A stretch of DNA of 64,000 bases from Pleionea sp052032335. Its GTDB lineage: Bacteria > Pseudomonadota > Gammaproteobacteria > Enterobacterales > Kangiellaceae. The stretch is from assembly GCA_052032335.1 (NCBI GenBank), contig JBPEWV010000161.1, forward strand, positions 1 to 64,000, in the 5' to 3' direction. Position numbers and translations under genes: made by a program. Within the stretch, counting starts at the first letter, position 1, and the number at the start of each line of letters is the position of its first letter. The notes beneath the pieces were generated by a model, which saw nothing but the letters and a program-made list of their open reading frames with translations, was not told where the DNA came from and did no database searches. Positions 17,783 to 24,905 of this stretch are shown here, one piece after another.

Positions 17783-19150
17783 TTAACGACGACCTGCGCG
17801 ACGTAGAGCTGCTGGTCTGAAGTCAGACGCGCTTCGCTCAATTGAGAAGTCGTACATTTCATCTTCGTTATCCAATCCGATCGCAATATATCGACCTGCT
17901 TTTAAATCGTGAATAACATCAAGAGTAGACCATAATGTCGGCACTTCATAATAGTTCAACGCATAGGCTAATCCAACTCGCCACAATTCATCGGAATTGT
18001 CGTAAATGTCGGTCACAGCAATTTGATAGCTGTCCTCATCCATATAGAACACACGTTTCTTGTAAATATGGCGCGTGTCTTCTTTCAGCGTAGCTTCGAC
18101 TACCCAGACTCGATGCAACTCCCAACGAGTGTGATCTGGATTAATGTGTCCTGGCTTGATAATGTCTTCGTATTTCAAAGCATCGGAATGTAAATCGTAG
18201 CTGTTGTAAGGGATGTACATCTCTTTCTTACCTAACAGCTTCCAGTTGTAACGGTTAGGCGCACCGTTAAACATATCGAAATCATCCGTCGTTCTCAGAC
18301 CATCGGCCGCAGTACCCGGTGCATCGTAAGCAACATTCGGTGCACGACGAACACGACGCTGACCTGTGTTATATGTCCAGGCTTGACGCGGCTTTTTAAC
18401 CTGATTCAAGGTTTCATGAACCAACAGTGCTGTACCTGCCAGACGCGCGGGAGACAATACCCACTGCTTGAAGTAAAACAGCATGTTGCCTTCAGCCAAG
18501 GCTTCCGGAGTCATACCTTCACCGGTGTAAATTTGATCCAGCTCATCGCGGAACTTAACCATGGTGTAATCACCGTCACGCGTGGGTGTCGCCTGCCCAG
18601 TATCACGGGTTACCGTTACACCTCGAAAACGGACAATGTGGTTCCAGATTGCTTCCAGTCCATTTTGAGGAAATGGGAAAGGAGCGCCCACGGCGGCATT
18701 ACTTAAACCATTTCCGCCTGGTACCAATTCGGTACGCGTCGCGTTCAATTTGGTTGCATCGTAAACACGCTGAGGTGCAGAGTAAGTGCGTCGTGAAGTA
18801 TAAACCGGAATCTTGAAAGTATCAGGATAGGCCTCGAACATCGCCATCAGGCCAGGAGACAACTTATCTTCAAATTCAGCGGCATTACTCGCCGTAATAG
18901 TGAACAAGACTTTGTCATTGGGGAACGGGCTGGGGTGATGATCACCCACTTTATAACCTGCTGGAGGTTCGGTAATACCGCCGGTCCACGCAGGAATGGT
19001 TCCGTCTTTGTTCCCTGCTTTTTCAGCTCCGAGAGGAGTTAACTCTTTCCCTAATTTTTCAGCTTCTTGTGGGCTGACTTTGGCATAGGCGCTGTGTGCC
19101 ATTGCCAGGGCAATCGCACCAGAAAGAATACTTGTTAATGTTCTTTTCAT
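17783..19150 (-). CDS. DUF1329 domain-containing exported protein
   Basis: A 455-residue protein with a clear signal peptide (residues 1-23, ending in AYA). The mature part is the DUF1329 fold, related to LolB/LppX-like lipid-binding barrels; the early LTPLGAEKAGNKDGTIPAWTGG region is highly typical. It is expected in the periplasm or on the outer membrane. It lies 14 bases after the DUF1302 gene, its constant partner, suggesting that the two form an export or uptake unit for a hydrophobic compound. A terminator follows directly, so expression of the downstream pair may be lower. Confidence 0.92.
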   Translation of the reverse strand: MKRTLTSILSGAIALAMAHSAYAKVSPQEAEKLGKELTPLGAEKAGNKDGTIPAWTGGITEPPAGYKVGDHHPSPFPNDKVLFTITASNAAEFEDKLSPGLMAMFEAYPDTFKIPVYTSRRTYSAPQRVYDATKLNATRTELVPGGNGLSNAAVGAPFPFPQNGLEAIWNHIVRFRGVTVTRDTGQATPTRDGDYTMVKFRDELDQIYTGEGMTPEALAEGNMLFYFKQWVLSPARLAGTALLVHETLNQVKKPRQAWTYNTGQRRVRRAPNVAYDAPGTAADGLRTTDDFDMFNGAPNRYNWKLLGKKEMYIPYNSYDLHSDALKYEDIIKPGHINPDHTRWELHRVWVVEATLKEDTRHIYKKRVFYMDEDSYQIAVTDIYDNSDELWRVGLAYALNYYEVPTLWSTLDVIHDLKAGRYIAIGLDNEDEMYDFSIERSASDFRPAALRRAGRR

Positions 19151-19164
19151 CTGTCCAACCTTGT

Positions 19165-20997
19165 TTAGAATGAGTAACTGGCAGTTAACGATACAAAATC
19201 ACGATCCGAAATCAGATTTTGTGTTCCACCACCAAAATAACGGTTATAGCCGAAGTCGACCTTGTATCGTTTCAAGTAATCGAACTCCGCACCGAAAGCC
19301 AACGCTTTGCGACCTTCGACAAAATTACTGATGGGCGCAGGGGTTATTCCTGACACATCATGCTGAAACACAATGCGCGGAGCCATGTTCCATGCGCCAA
19401 TAAAACCTTTATAGTCGGCTTTGGCAACCAATCGATAACCCCATGAGAAATCATCTGCGAAAGAGTTTTGTTCAACACCCTCGGCGCCATTCGCTTGGCT
19501 GCGATTAGGGTTTCCGCTGCGATACGTACCCGGAGCTTCGAAACGAAGTTCGTCCGTTCCCGGCATATCTTCTATTTGGTTAAAGCCAACTTCTAACAAA
19601 CCAGTCCACTGCTCGGCGCCCAAACCAGGGCCAAACAAGTTTGTTAATGTGACCTGTCCCTGTATGGTATCAAACAATCGATAACCCGCAATGTACTCAC
19701 CCGGTGCCACAGCTCCGTTTAGCTGCGATGTACCGGCTGGCACGCTTGAAGAAACACCTTCCAAAGCGGCAAACAATAATTCTACGTCGTCAACTTGCAA
19801 CGGTTCGTCTTGACGGTAAGAGACTTCACCCGCAATCGATAAACCGCTGTCGGTCGCCGTATTAAAGCTCACGCCCATTAACTCGATGTCTTCAATGTAC
19901 TCGAAGAAACCGGTGATACCGCCGGCATCACCCGAAAATTTATTGGATGAAATAACAGGGCGCTTATTATGATAGTTAATATAATAAAAACCGAACTCTG
20001 TATTACCCAGCTCTGGAGCATACCACCCTAAACGGATACCAAACTGACCGTCGTCACTGGCTTGGCTTCGCTCCGGATCAGTGATGCGTTGAGCACTATT
20101 GACCATCGTAGCTTCAAGTCGGTTCTCGTAAGTTGGATTCAGGGCAAAACCTAGCCAGATAAGCTCTCCAGAGTCGCCAACAAAATCAGCGGTAGAAAAA
20201 TAACTACCGGGCTCATCGATTCGGATCTCTTCCCACTCAAACTGCACGTAACCTTCAAGCGTTACATTGGGTGATAAATCCCACGATGCCCACAGTGTTT
20301 GTACCGGAATAAAGGCTTCTTTCAACTCCGAACCGGGTACGCGTAATTTGGTAACGTCAATCGGGTTTGCTTCTGAAATTGAGTGCTGAATGAAGGTACT
20401 TTCACCCCAGTTAACCACCTGCTCACCCAATCGAACCTGTAAAATAGACTCGTCGAAATACCAGGTGTTGTAGATGTAAGCATCTAACAGTCGAGTATCG
20501 GTGCCATGGATCTCTAACGCTTCATCAGAAAATCCGTTGACCCGGGGATCGCCTTCGTAAAATTCGTTAGTAGCGTTTCCATAATAACGAAAATCGCCGT
20601 TTTCATATTTATTGTCATAGAACCAAGCCCCACGAATGAAAAAACCAACGCCACTTGAGTGGGTCAGCCCAAAATCGTGAACACCTTTGATGACTTCAGA
20701 GAAGGTATCTCCCTTATGAAAGTTCAGGTTGCCGTCATCGCCATTGAAAGAATATCGGTTACCGATGCCGCCATTGTCGAATGGCTGACCTCGAGCAATA
20801 AGATCGGCACTTTGATTTTCGACTCGCCAGCTGGCACCTATCGAAATCGTCGAGTCAAAACTGCCTTCCCACTCGCCCCAAGAGATGCCAACAGCGTGTG
20901 ATGCTGGCACGGCCAGAGCAACTGCAACTGCAGAAGCAACTTTGGCCCACTTTGGCGACGAGGATTGAGCAGATCGATTAAGCCCTTTTCTTGTCAT
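19165..20997 (-). CDS. DUF1302 family outer-membrane protein
   Basis: A 610-residue protein with a long basic N-terminus and signal peptide (cleavage after about residue 35, SHA). The mature chain is rich in alternating aromatic/polar beta strands and ends in a C-terminal aromatic residue (SYSF), the signature of beta-barrel outer-membrane proteins. The DUF1302 family is porin-like. GGGGAAGG lies about 7 bases upstream of the ATG. It is the first gene of the DUF1302-DUF1329 unit. A candidate promoter and a FadR-like sequence are in the leader (see 21145-21202), which would fit a lipid-related role. Confidence 0.9.
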   Translation of the reverse strand: MTRKGLNRSAQSSSPKWAKVASAVAVALAVPASHAVGISWGEWEGSFDSTISIGASWRVENQSADLIARGQPFDNGGIGNRYSFNGDDGNLNFHKGDTFSEVIKGVHDFGLTHSSGVGFFIRGAWFYDNKYENGDFRYYGNATNEFYEGDPRVNGFSDEALEIHGTDTRLLDAYIYNTWYFDESILQVRLGEQVVNWGESTFIQHSISEANPIDVTKLRVPGSELKEAFIPVQTLWASWDLSPNVTLEGYVQFEWEEIRIDEPGSYFSTADFVGDSGELIWLGFALNPTYENRLEATMVNSAQRITDPERSQASDDGQFGIRLGWYAPELGNTEFGFYYINYHNKRPVISSNKFSGDAGGITGFFEYIEDIELMGVSFNTATDSGLSIAGEVSYRQDEPLQVDDVELLFAALEGVSSSVPAGTSQLNGAVAPGEYIAGYRLFDTIQGQVTLTNLFGPGLGAEQWTGLLEVGFNQIEDMPGTDELRFEAPGTYRSGNPNRSQANGAEGVEQNSFADDFSWGYRLVAKADYKGFIGAWNMAPRIVFQHDVSGITPAPISNFVEGRKALAFGAEFDYLKRYKVDFGYNRYFGGGTQNLISDRDFVSLTASYSF

Positions 20998-21144
20998 GTT
21001 TTTTACCTTCCCCGTTTTTTTAATTTTATGGTGAATAACTTTCAGTTTGATGACCTAAAACTTACCTAACTATCGACTATTACGCCCTGAGGTTCAAGTC
21101 TCGAAGTATCAACGAAAAGCGATTCGTATGGACTTTATTATTAA

Positions 21145-21161
21145 AAATCCTCCGACCAGTT
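21145..21161 (-). promoter_or_regulatory. FadR-like half-site in DUF1302 leader
   Basis: On the minus strand the sequence AACTGGTCGGAGGATTT matches the left half of the known E. coli FadR consensus (AACTGGTCNGACNNGTT) exactly and is imperfect in the right half. It lies just downstream of a candidate promoter. Because one half is degenerate, the assignment is tentative. Confidence 0.3.
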
Positions 21162-21173
21162 TAAAGTGATTTT

Positions 21174-21202
21174 TTTAAAATATTATTTCCTTTGTTTATC
21201 AA
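21174..21202 (-). promoter_or_regulatory. Candidate sigma-70 promoter of the DUF1302 operon
   Basis: On the minus strand, -35 TTGATA (21197-21202) and -10 TTTAAA (21174-21179) are separated by 17 bases, in the 244-base gap before the DUF1302 gene. It would give a leader of about 170 bases. A strong -35 but only a moderate -10. Confidence 0.4.
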
Positions 21203-21241
21203 TATGTTACGAAGCACAAAACAGTTTTGCACCGCATCATT

Positions 21242-21466
21242 TTAGTTGTTTAATCGCTCTAAAGACAAAAATTTGTTGTTTTGCCCAAGATTAAGCAAAA
21301 AGGAACCGTGCACTCCGTCAGAAGCAACAAATGGTAAAAAGTGTTTGACCGGAATTTTAAGACTGGTGCCGTCGATTGCGCGGCACCAAACATAACGTGA
21401 GTAGCCCCGGTAAACCCGAAGCCACTCCTCTTTCGAAATGGAGAGATTAAAAGCGTATTTTGGCAT
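21242..21466 (-). CDS. DUF2835 family protein
   Basis: A 74-residue protein with the pattern of the DUF2835 family: an N-terminal KYAFNLSIS strand, a central RAIDGTSLKIPVKHFLPF segment, and a C-terminal GxFLLNLGQNNKFLSLE strand. The family is small, cytoplasmic and of unknown function. The start at 21466 lies 7 bases after the stop of the saccharopine dehydrogenase-like gene, so translation is probably coupled. An overlapping frame beginning at 21477 is a shadow. Confidence 0.8.
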   Translation of the reverse strand: MPKYAFNLSISKEEWLRVYRGYSRYVWCRAIDGTSLKIPVKHFLPFVASDGVHGSFLLNLGQNNKFLSLERLNN

Positions 21467-21473
21467 TCATGTA

Positions 21474-22775
21474 TCAATTAAAGAACTTTTCGTCCATGGG
21501 TGGCTCAGGTTTCTCGATGCACTGGATCCCTTCTTCTTCCAAACCGTCCAAAATTGGCTCATAGAAATGACGTAACACTGGAATATGAACCCCTTTATCG
21601 TCAATTTCGCCATCAAGCACAAGTTGCGCAGCTATTGCAACCGGATAGCCAACCGTTTTTGCCATTGCTGAGTATCCATTCGGATCCCCTTTAACGATCA
21701 AGGTTGAGCTCAAATACTCACACTTGTTTTCATACTCGATTTCAAATTTATGCTGCAGAGCAATCATATCGTATTCATTGTCGGCATATTTAAGCTTTTC
21801 GAGCAACAGATGGCAGAAGGCGTCCAACATCGATGCTGCCTCGGGTAGTGCTTCATCACTGAATAATCCGAGCCACTCAAATGCCTGCTCAACGTGAGCC
21901 GTCATTTGCAAGCCTTGTCGCTGAATCGAGCGGTCGGTCCACTGTTTCCAGTTCAACGAAGTATCGACCGTTTGCTCGGTATCCAGCAGCCCGACTTTGT
22001 GAGCAAAATCAAATACTTCGGAAAATCCACGATAACGCAGCGTTCCGCGAATCAAATTTTCGACCTCTGGCATACCGTAGGCTTCTCGGTAAGGGCACGA
22101 GTCTCGATTCGGGTAACCCTCCAGTTCGAATTCGGTCCCCAGATCAACTGGCTGCGCGCTGGCCAACAGATCCGCCGGCTTAATTGTCGTCTTTACACCT
22201 TGCTTCAAATAACTGGCTTCGTTTCTCAGCGCGAGCAAAACGCCTCTTGGCGCCCATGAGAACTTATATCCGATGGGGTTATCATTGCATTCGGGTGCCG
22301 GTAAACCGCCGCACCATGAGGCAAAGCTCTTTACTTTTGCCCCTTTGTCGTGCGCCTCGTCAATGACCTTCATCGCGGATAGGTGATCAATACCCGGATC
22401 CAGGCCTATTTCATTCAATATAAGCACTTCAGCTTGCTTTGCCTGTTCATCCAACGCTCGCATTTCGGGGCTAACGTAGGACGCAGTGATCAGAGGCTTT
22501 TTGTGTTCTATGCACAATTTCGCAACGGGAACATGAAAGATATACGGAACCAAACTGATCACTAGATCGTGTGAGGCAATCAACTCCGACATTTGCTGGG
22601 TGTCAGTAACATCGGCTGTCATGGCGATATTCTTCTCGCGAGAACCGGCCAAAGCTTCTGCTTCGGACAATACATTCGATACGATGGTAATGGTATTTTC
22701 AGGCTGACGGCCCAAGTACTCTATTGCAGGAGCCGCGACAAGGCCGGCACCTAAAATCAGAATTTTCTTTTCCAT
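21474..22775 (-). CDS. Saccharopine dehydrogenase family protein (LYS9-like)
   Basis: A 433-residue oxidoreductase. The N-terminal Rossmann motif is GAGLVAAP (residues 9-16), and the middle carries the LNEIGLDPGIDHLSAM segment and SWCGGLPAPE stretch characteristic of saccharopine reductases, which interconvert saccharopine with aminoadipate semialdehyde plus glutamate. In bacteria such proteins serve lysine breakdown, or in related subfamilies carboxyspermidine-type condensations; the motifs favour the saccharopine group. GAGAGAG precedes the ATG. The gene follows an M14 carboxypeptidase by 12 bases and precedes DUF2835 by 7, so a peptide-to-lysine catabolic link is possible but unproven. No saccharopine-forming partner (LYS1 or LKR) is in the window. 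Confidence 0.85.
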   Translation of the reverse strand: MEKKILILGAGLVAAPAIEYLGRQPENTITIVSNVLSEAEALAGSREKNIAMTADVTDTQQMSELIASHDLVISLVPYIFHVPVAKLCIEHKKPLITASYVSPEMRALDEQAKQAEVLILNEIGLDPGIDHLSAMKVIDEAHDKGAKVKSFASWCGGLPAPECNDNPIGYKFSWAPRGVLLALRNEASYLKQGVKTTIKPADLLASAQPVDLGTEFELEGYPNRDSCPYREAYGMPEVENLIRGTLRYRGFSEVFDFAHKVGLLDTEQTVDTSLNWKQWTDRSIQRQGLQMTAHVEQAFEWLGLFSDEALPEAASMLDAFCHLLLEKLKYADNEYDMIALQHKFEIEYENKCEYLSSTLIVKGDPNGYSAMAKTVGYPVAIAAQLVLDGEIDDKGVHIPVLRHFYEPILDGLEEEGIQCIEKPEPPMDEKFFN

Positions 22776-22787
22776 GACTCTCTCAGT

Positions 22788-23909
22788 TTATTTAGAAAAA
22801 TTGTGTAAAATTGGTAACAAGATGGCTTCACCTAACAACATACAACGCTCTGGCGACCAGCCACGCTCTGGGTCCGGCAAATTGGCGTTGTCTTTAAAGG
22901 GCATCTCGAGTGTCATCGACAAGCAGCCAAACTCCTGCCCTACCCAACTACTGGCAATACTTAAGTCTGCTTTTCCCGGCTCATCTTTTGGATAACCAAA
23001 CTCGTCCTGAAACTCCGGCGTTGCCGCCATAAAGTTTTCTTTAAATTGCAGTTCTTTTTCCGCCCAGGCGTCATCAAACCGAGGGACACCTTCACAACCA
23101 GCGATGAAATTGTAAGGCAGCCCTTCGTCACCATGAACATCGATAAACAGGTCAACACCGGTCTGCTTCATCGCATTTTTGACCAAGCAAACTTCTGGAC
23201 AAATCTCAGCGTCCATTTTATCCCATTGCCGATTCAGGTTGATGCCTTTGGCATTGGTACGTAAATGCCCACGCTCGCTACCATCCGGATTCATATTTGG
23301 GACCAGATAAAAGCAACAATCGCGTAATAATTTTCGAGAAATTGCATCGTCAAGATCCAGTAATCGATGAATTAACCCTTCCATAAACCATTCTGCCATG
23401 GTTTCACCGGGATGTTGGCGAGCAATCAGCCAAACCTTGTTCGCGGCTTCATGGTTACCAACGACAAGCATGTTCATCTCGCGACCATCCAGCGTTTCTC
23501 CCAATACCTCATGCTCGCAAAGAGGGTGCAACGCGGCTTGATGAACCAATTGCAAGTGTCGCTCATAACTGTAGGGAGCGAAATAGGCAAAATACGCGCA
23601 ACTTTGCTCAAACTCCAGTGAAAACAGCAGTTTACCGCCTTTAAATTCGGTTGGTACTCGAAACCACTCAACGCCGTCGTAACTGCAGCAGACGTTGTAA
23701 TCTTGCCAACCATCTGGGTAGGCGGTCTTGTCTGCATCTATGATTTGGAACTCGATGGTCTCACCTAACGCATTGTTCGCCTTGAAGCAAAACCATTGTT
23801 TGAATTCCGACTCATTGTCGGCTTTGATCGCAAGACTCACCTTAGTCTGCTCGATCGTTTCGATATGTTCGATATTACCAGCTGAAAAACTTGAGTTAAT
23901 TTGAACCAT
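22788..23909 (-). CDS. M14 family zinc carboxypeptidase, cytosolic (CCP-like)
   Basis: A 373-residue peptidase without a signal peptide. Residues ~1-125 form the beta-sandwich domain seen in cytosolic carboxypeptidases. The catalytic domain follows with zinc ligands in RQHPGETMAEW (His and Glu) and VDVHGDEG (His), the PNMNPDGSERGHLRTN substrate-binding region, and the catalytic Glu in TLEMPF near the C-terminus. It should remove C-terminal residues from peptides or proteins in the cytoplasm. AGGTAA precedes the ATG at 23909. It is the first gene of a three-gene operon, with a 13-base palindrome 20 bases upstream. Confidence 0.9.
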   Translation of the reverse strand: MVQINSSFSAGNIEHIETIEQTKVSLAIKADNESEFKQWFCFKANNALGETIEFQIIDADKTAYPDGWQDYNVCCSYDGVEWFRVPTEFKGGKLLFSLEFEQSCAYFAYFAPYSYERHLQLVHQAALHPLCEHEVLGETLDGREMNMLVVGNHEAANKVWLIARQHPGETMAEWFMEGLIHRLLDLDDAISRKLLRDCCFYLVPNMNPDGSERGHLRTNAKGINLNRQWDKMDAEICPEVCLVKNAMKQTGVDLFIDVHGDEGLPYNFIAGCEGVPRFDDAWAEKELQFKENFMAATPEFQDEFGYPKDEPGKADLSIASSWVGQEFGCLSMTLEMPFKDNANLPDPERGWSPERCMLLGEAILLPILHNFSK

Positions 23910-23928
23910 TATTCTGTTACCTGCTTAA

Positions 23929-23941
23929 TTGCGAATCGCAA
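23929..23941. promoter_or_regulatory. 13-bp palindrome upstream of M14 peptidase
   Basis: TTGCGAATCGCAA is a perfect palindrome around a central A, ending 20 bases before the peptidase start codon. Its size and position fit an operator. The rest of 23910-24054 shows no other feature. Confidence 0.4.
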
Positions 23942-24054
23942 GCATAAGGATGCAAAATTTAAATGTAAACGAAAAGGCAGAATTTCTCTTTACTTTCGAT
24001 TAAAGATCGAACAATTTTCTTAAACAATGAACATTGGAGAAATCTTAAAACGAA

Positions 24055-24079
24055 AAAACCCGACGTTAAGTCGGGTTTT
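24055..24079 (-). terminator. Terminator of the chalcone-isomerase-like gene
   Basis: AAAACCCGAC-GTTAA-GTCGGGTTTT, a perfect 10-base stem whose ends give A and T tracts on either side; 17 bases past the stop of the minus-strand gene at 24097. Confidence 0.8.
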
Positions 24080-24096
24080 AAAGTCTTCAGAACAGA

Positions 24097-24729
24097 TTAT
24101 TTCTTTCTTACATCGACGTATTGTCGCAATAACTCGATAGCGTATTTATCTTCATTTGAGCCGATTAAACCCTTTTTGAACGAAGCACTGAAGGGTTTGT
24201 CACCTAGCCACGATTTAAACAGGATTTTATCAAAACCGCGAGTACGAATTCGTCCCAGCTCCCTTCCATTGTGACGAACCGAAACACCCGTGGAAGGAAT
24301 ATAGTCAAAGGTCAAGGTGTCACCTTTTTCATAGACGCCTTTAAACATCCCGATAAAGGTTCTTAAATCGCCCCGATACGCCTGTAACTCATCATCGACA
24401 TTATTAATTTTAAGACTGCCGGCCATTTCTCTGCCAAAACTACGGCCGGAAACGCGATCTAGCGCAAAAGTTAACGTCATACGCTTGGGAGTTTCATAGA
24501 AAATAATGTCACTATCGACCGTTGACGTTTCTTTGAGATAAAGCGCAGCAATGTAATAAACAGCGTTGTGCTTTTTTACCGCCCCCATTCCATTGAGAAA
24601 CAGTTCTTCGCCGCCGACTTCGACTTTCTGTACTTCGTACAATTCTTCATTGGTTGCAGCAAATGACGCTGACGTTGCCAGTACAAACAGACAACTGCTA
24701 ATAAGTTTTACTAATCCTCTGTGTCGCAC
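24097..24729 (-). CDS. Exported chalcone isomerase-like protein
   Basis: A 210-residue protein with a signal peptide (residues 1-24, SFA end) and a chalcone isomerase-like domain (Chalcone_3 type) filling the rest. The recognisable core is the NGMGAVKK segment, the YIAALYL strand, ETPKRM and the late FKSWLGDKPFSASFKKGLIG region. In bacteria this fold is not known to isomerise chalcones; periplasmic fatty-acid binding is one idea for the fold. Translation starts at GTG 24729 with AGGTAG upstream. A paralogue with the same TPKRM and late Trp/Gly pattern lies at 29154, on the other side of thrC-lysAC. Confidence 0.82.
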   Translation of the reverse strand: MRHRGLVKLISSCLFVLATSASFAATNEELYEVQKVEVGGEELFLNGMGAVKKHNAVYYIAALYLKETSTVDSDIIFYETPKRMTLTFALDRVSGRSFGREMAGSLKINNVDDELQAYRGDLRTFIGMFKGVYEKGDTLTFDYIPSTGVSVRHNGRELGRIRTRGFDKILFKSWLGDKPFSASFKKGLIGSNEDKYAIELLRQYVDVRKK

Positions 24730-24905
24730 AGTACTACCTACCCTATAGACTCGTTGACGGTGTGGTATCTTCCTTCGAGAGCCAAAACGTCCAGTCCATC
24801 GGATCGGGCTATTTCGCTTTTATTCTGTTTAATCACAGTTATATCACGCTTTATATCTTAAATTTATACGAATTATTTCTAATTGTCACATTTTTATGCA
24901 AGATA

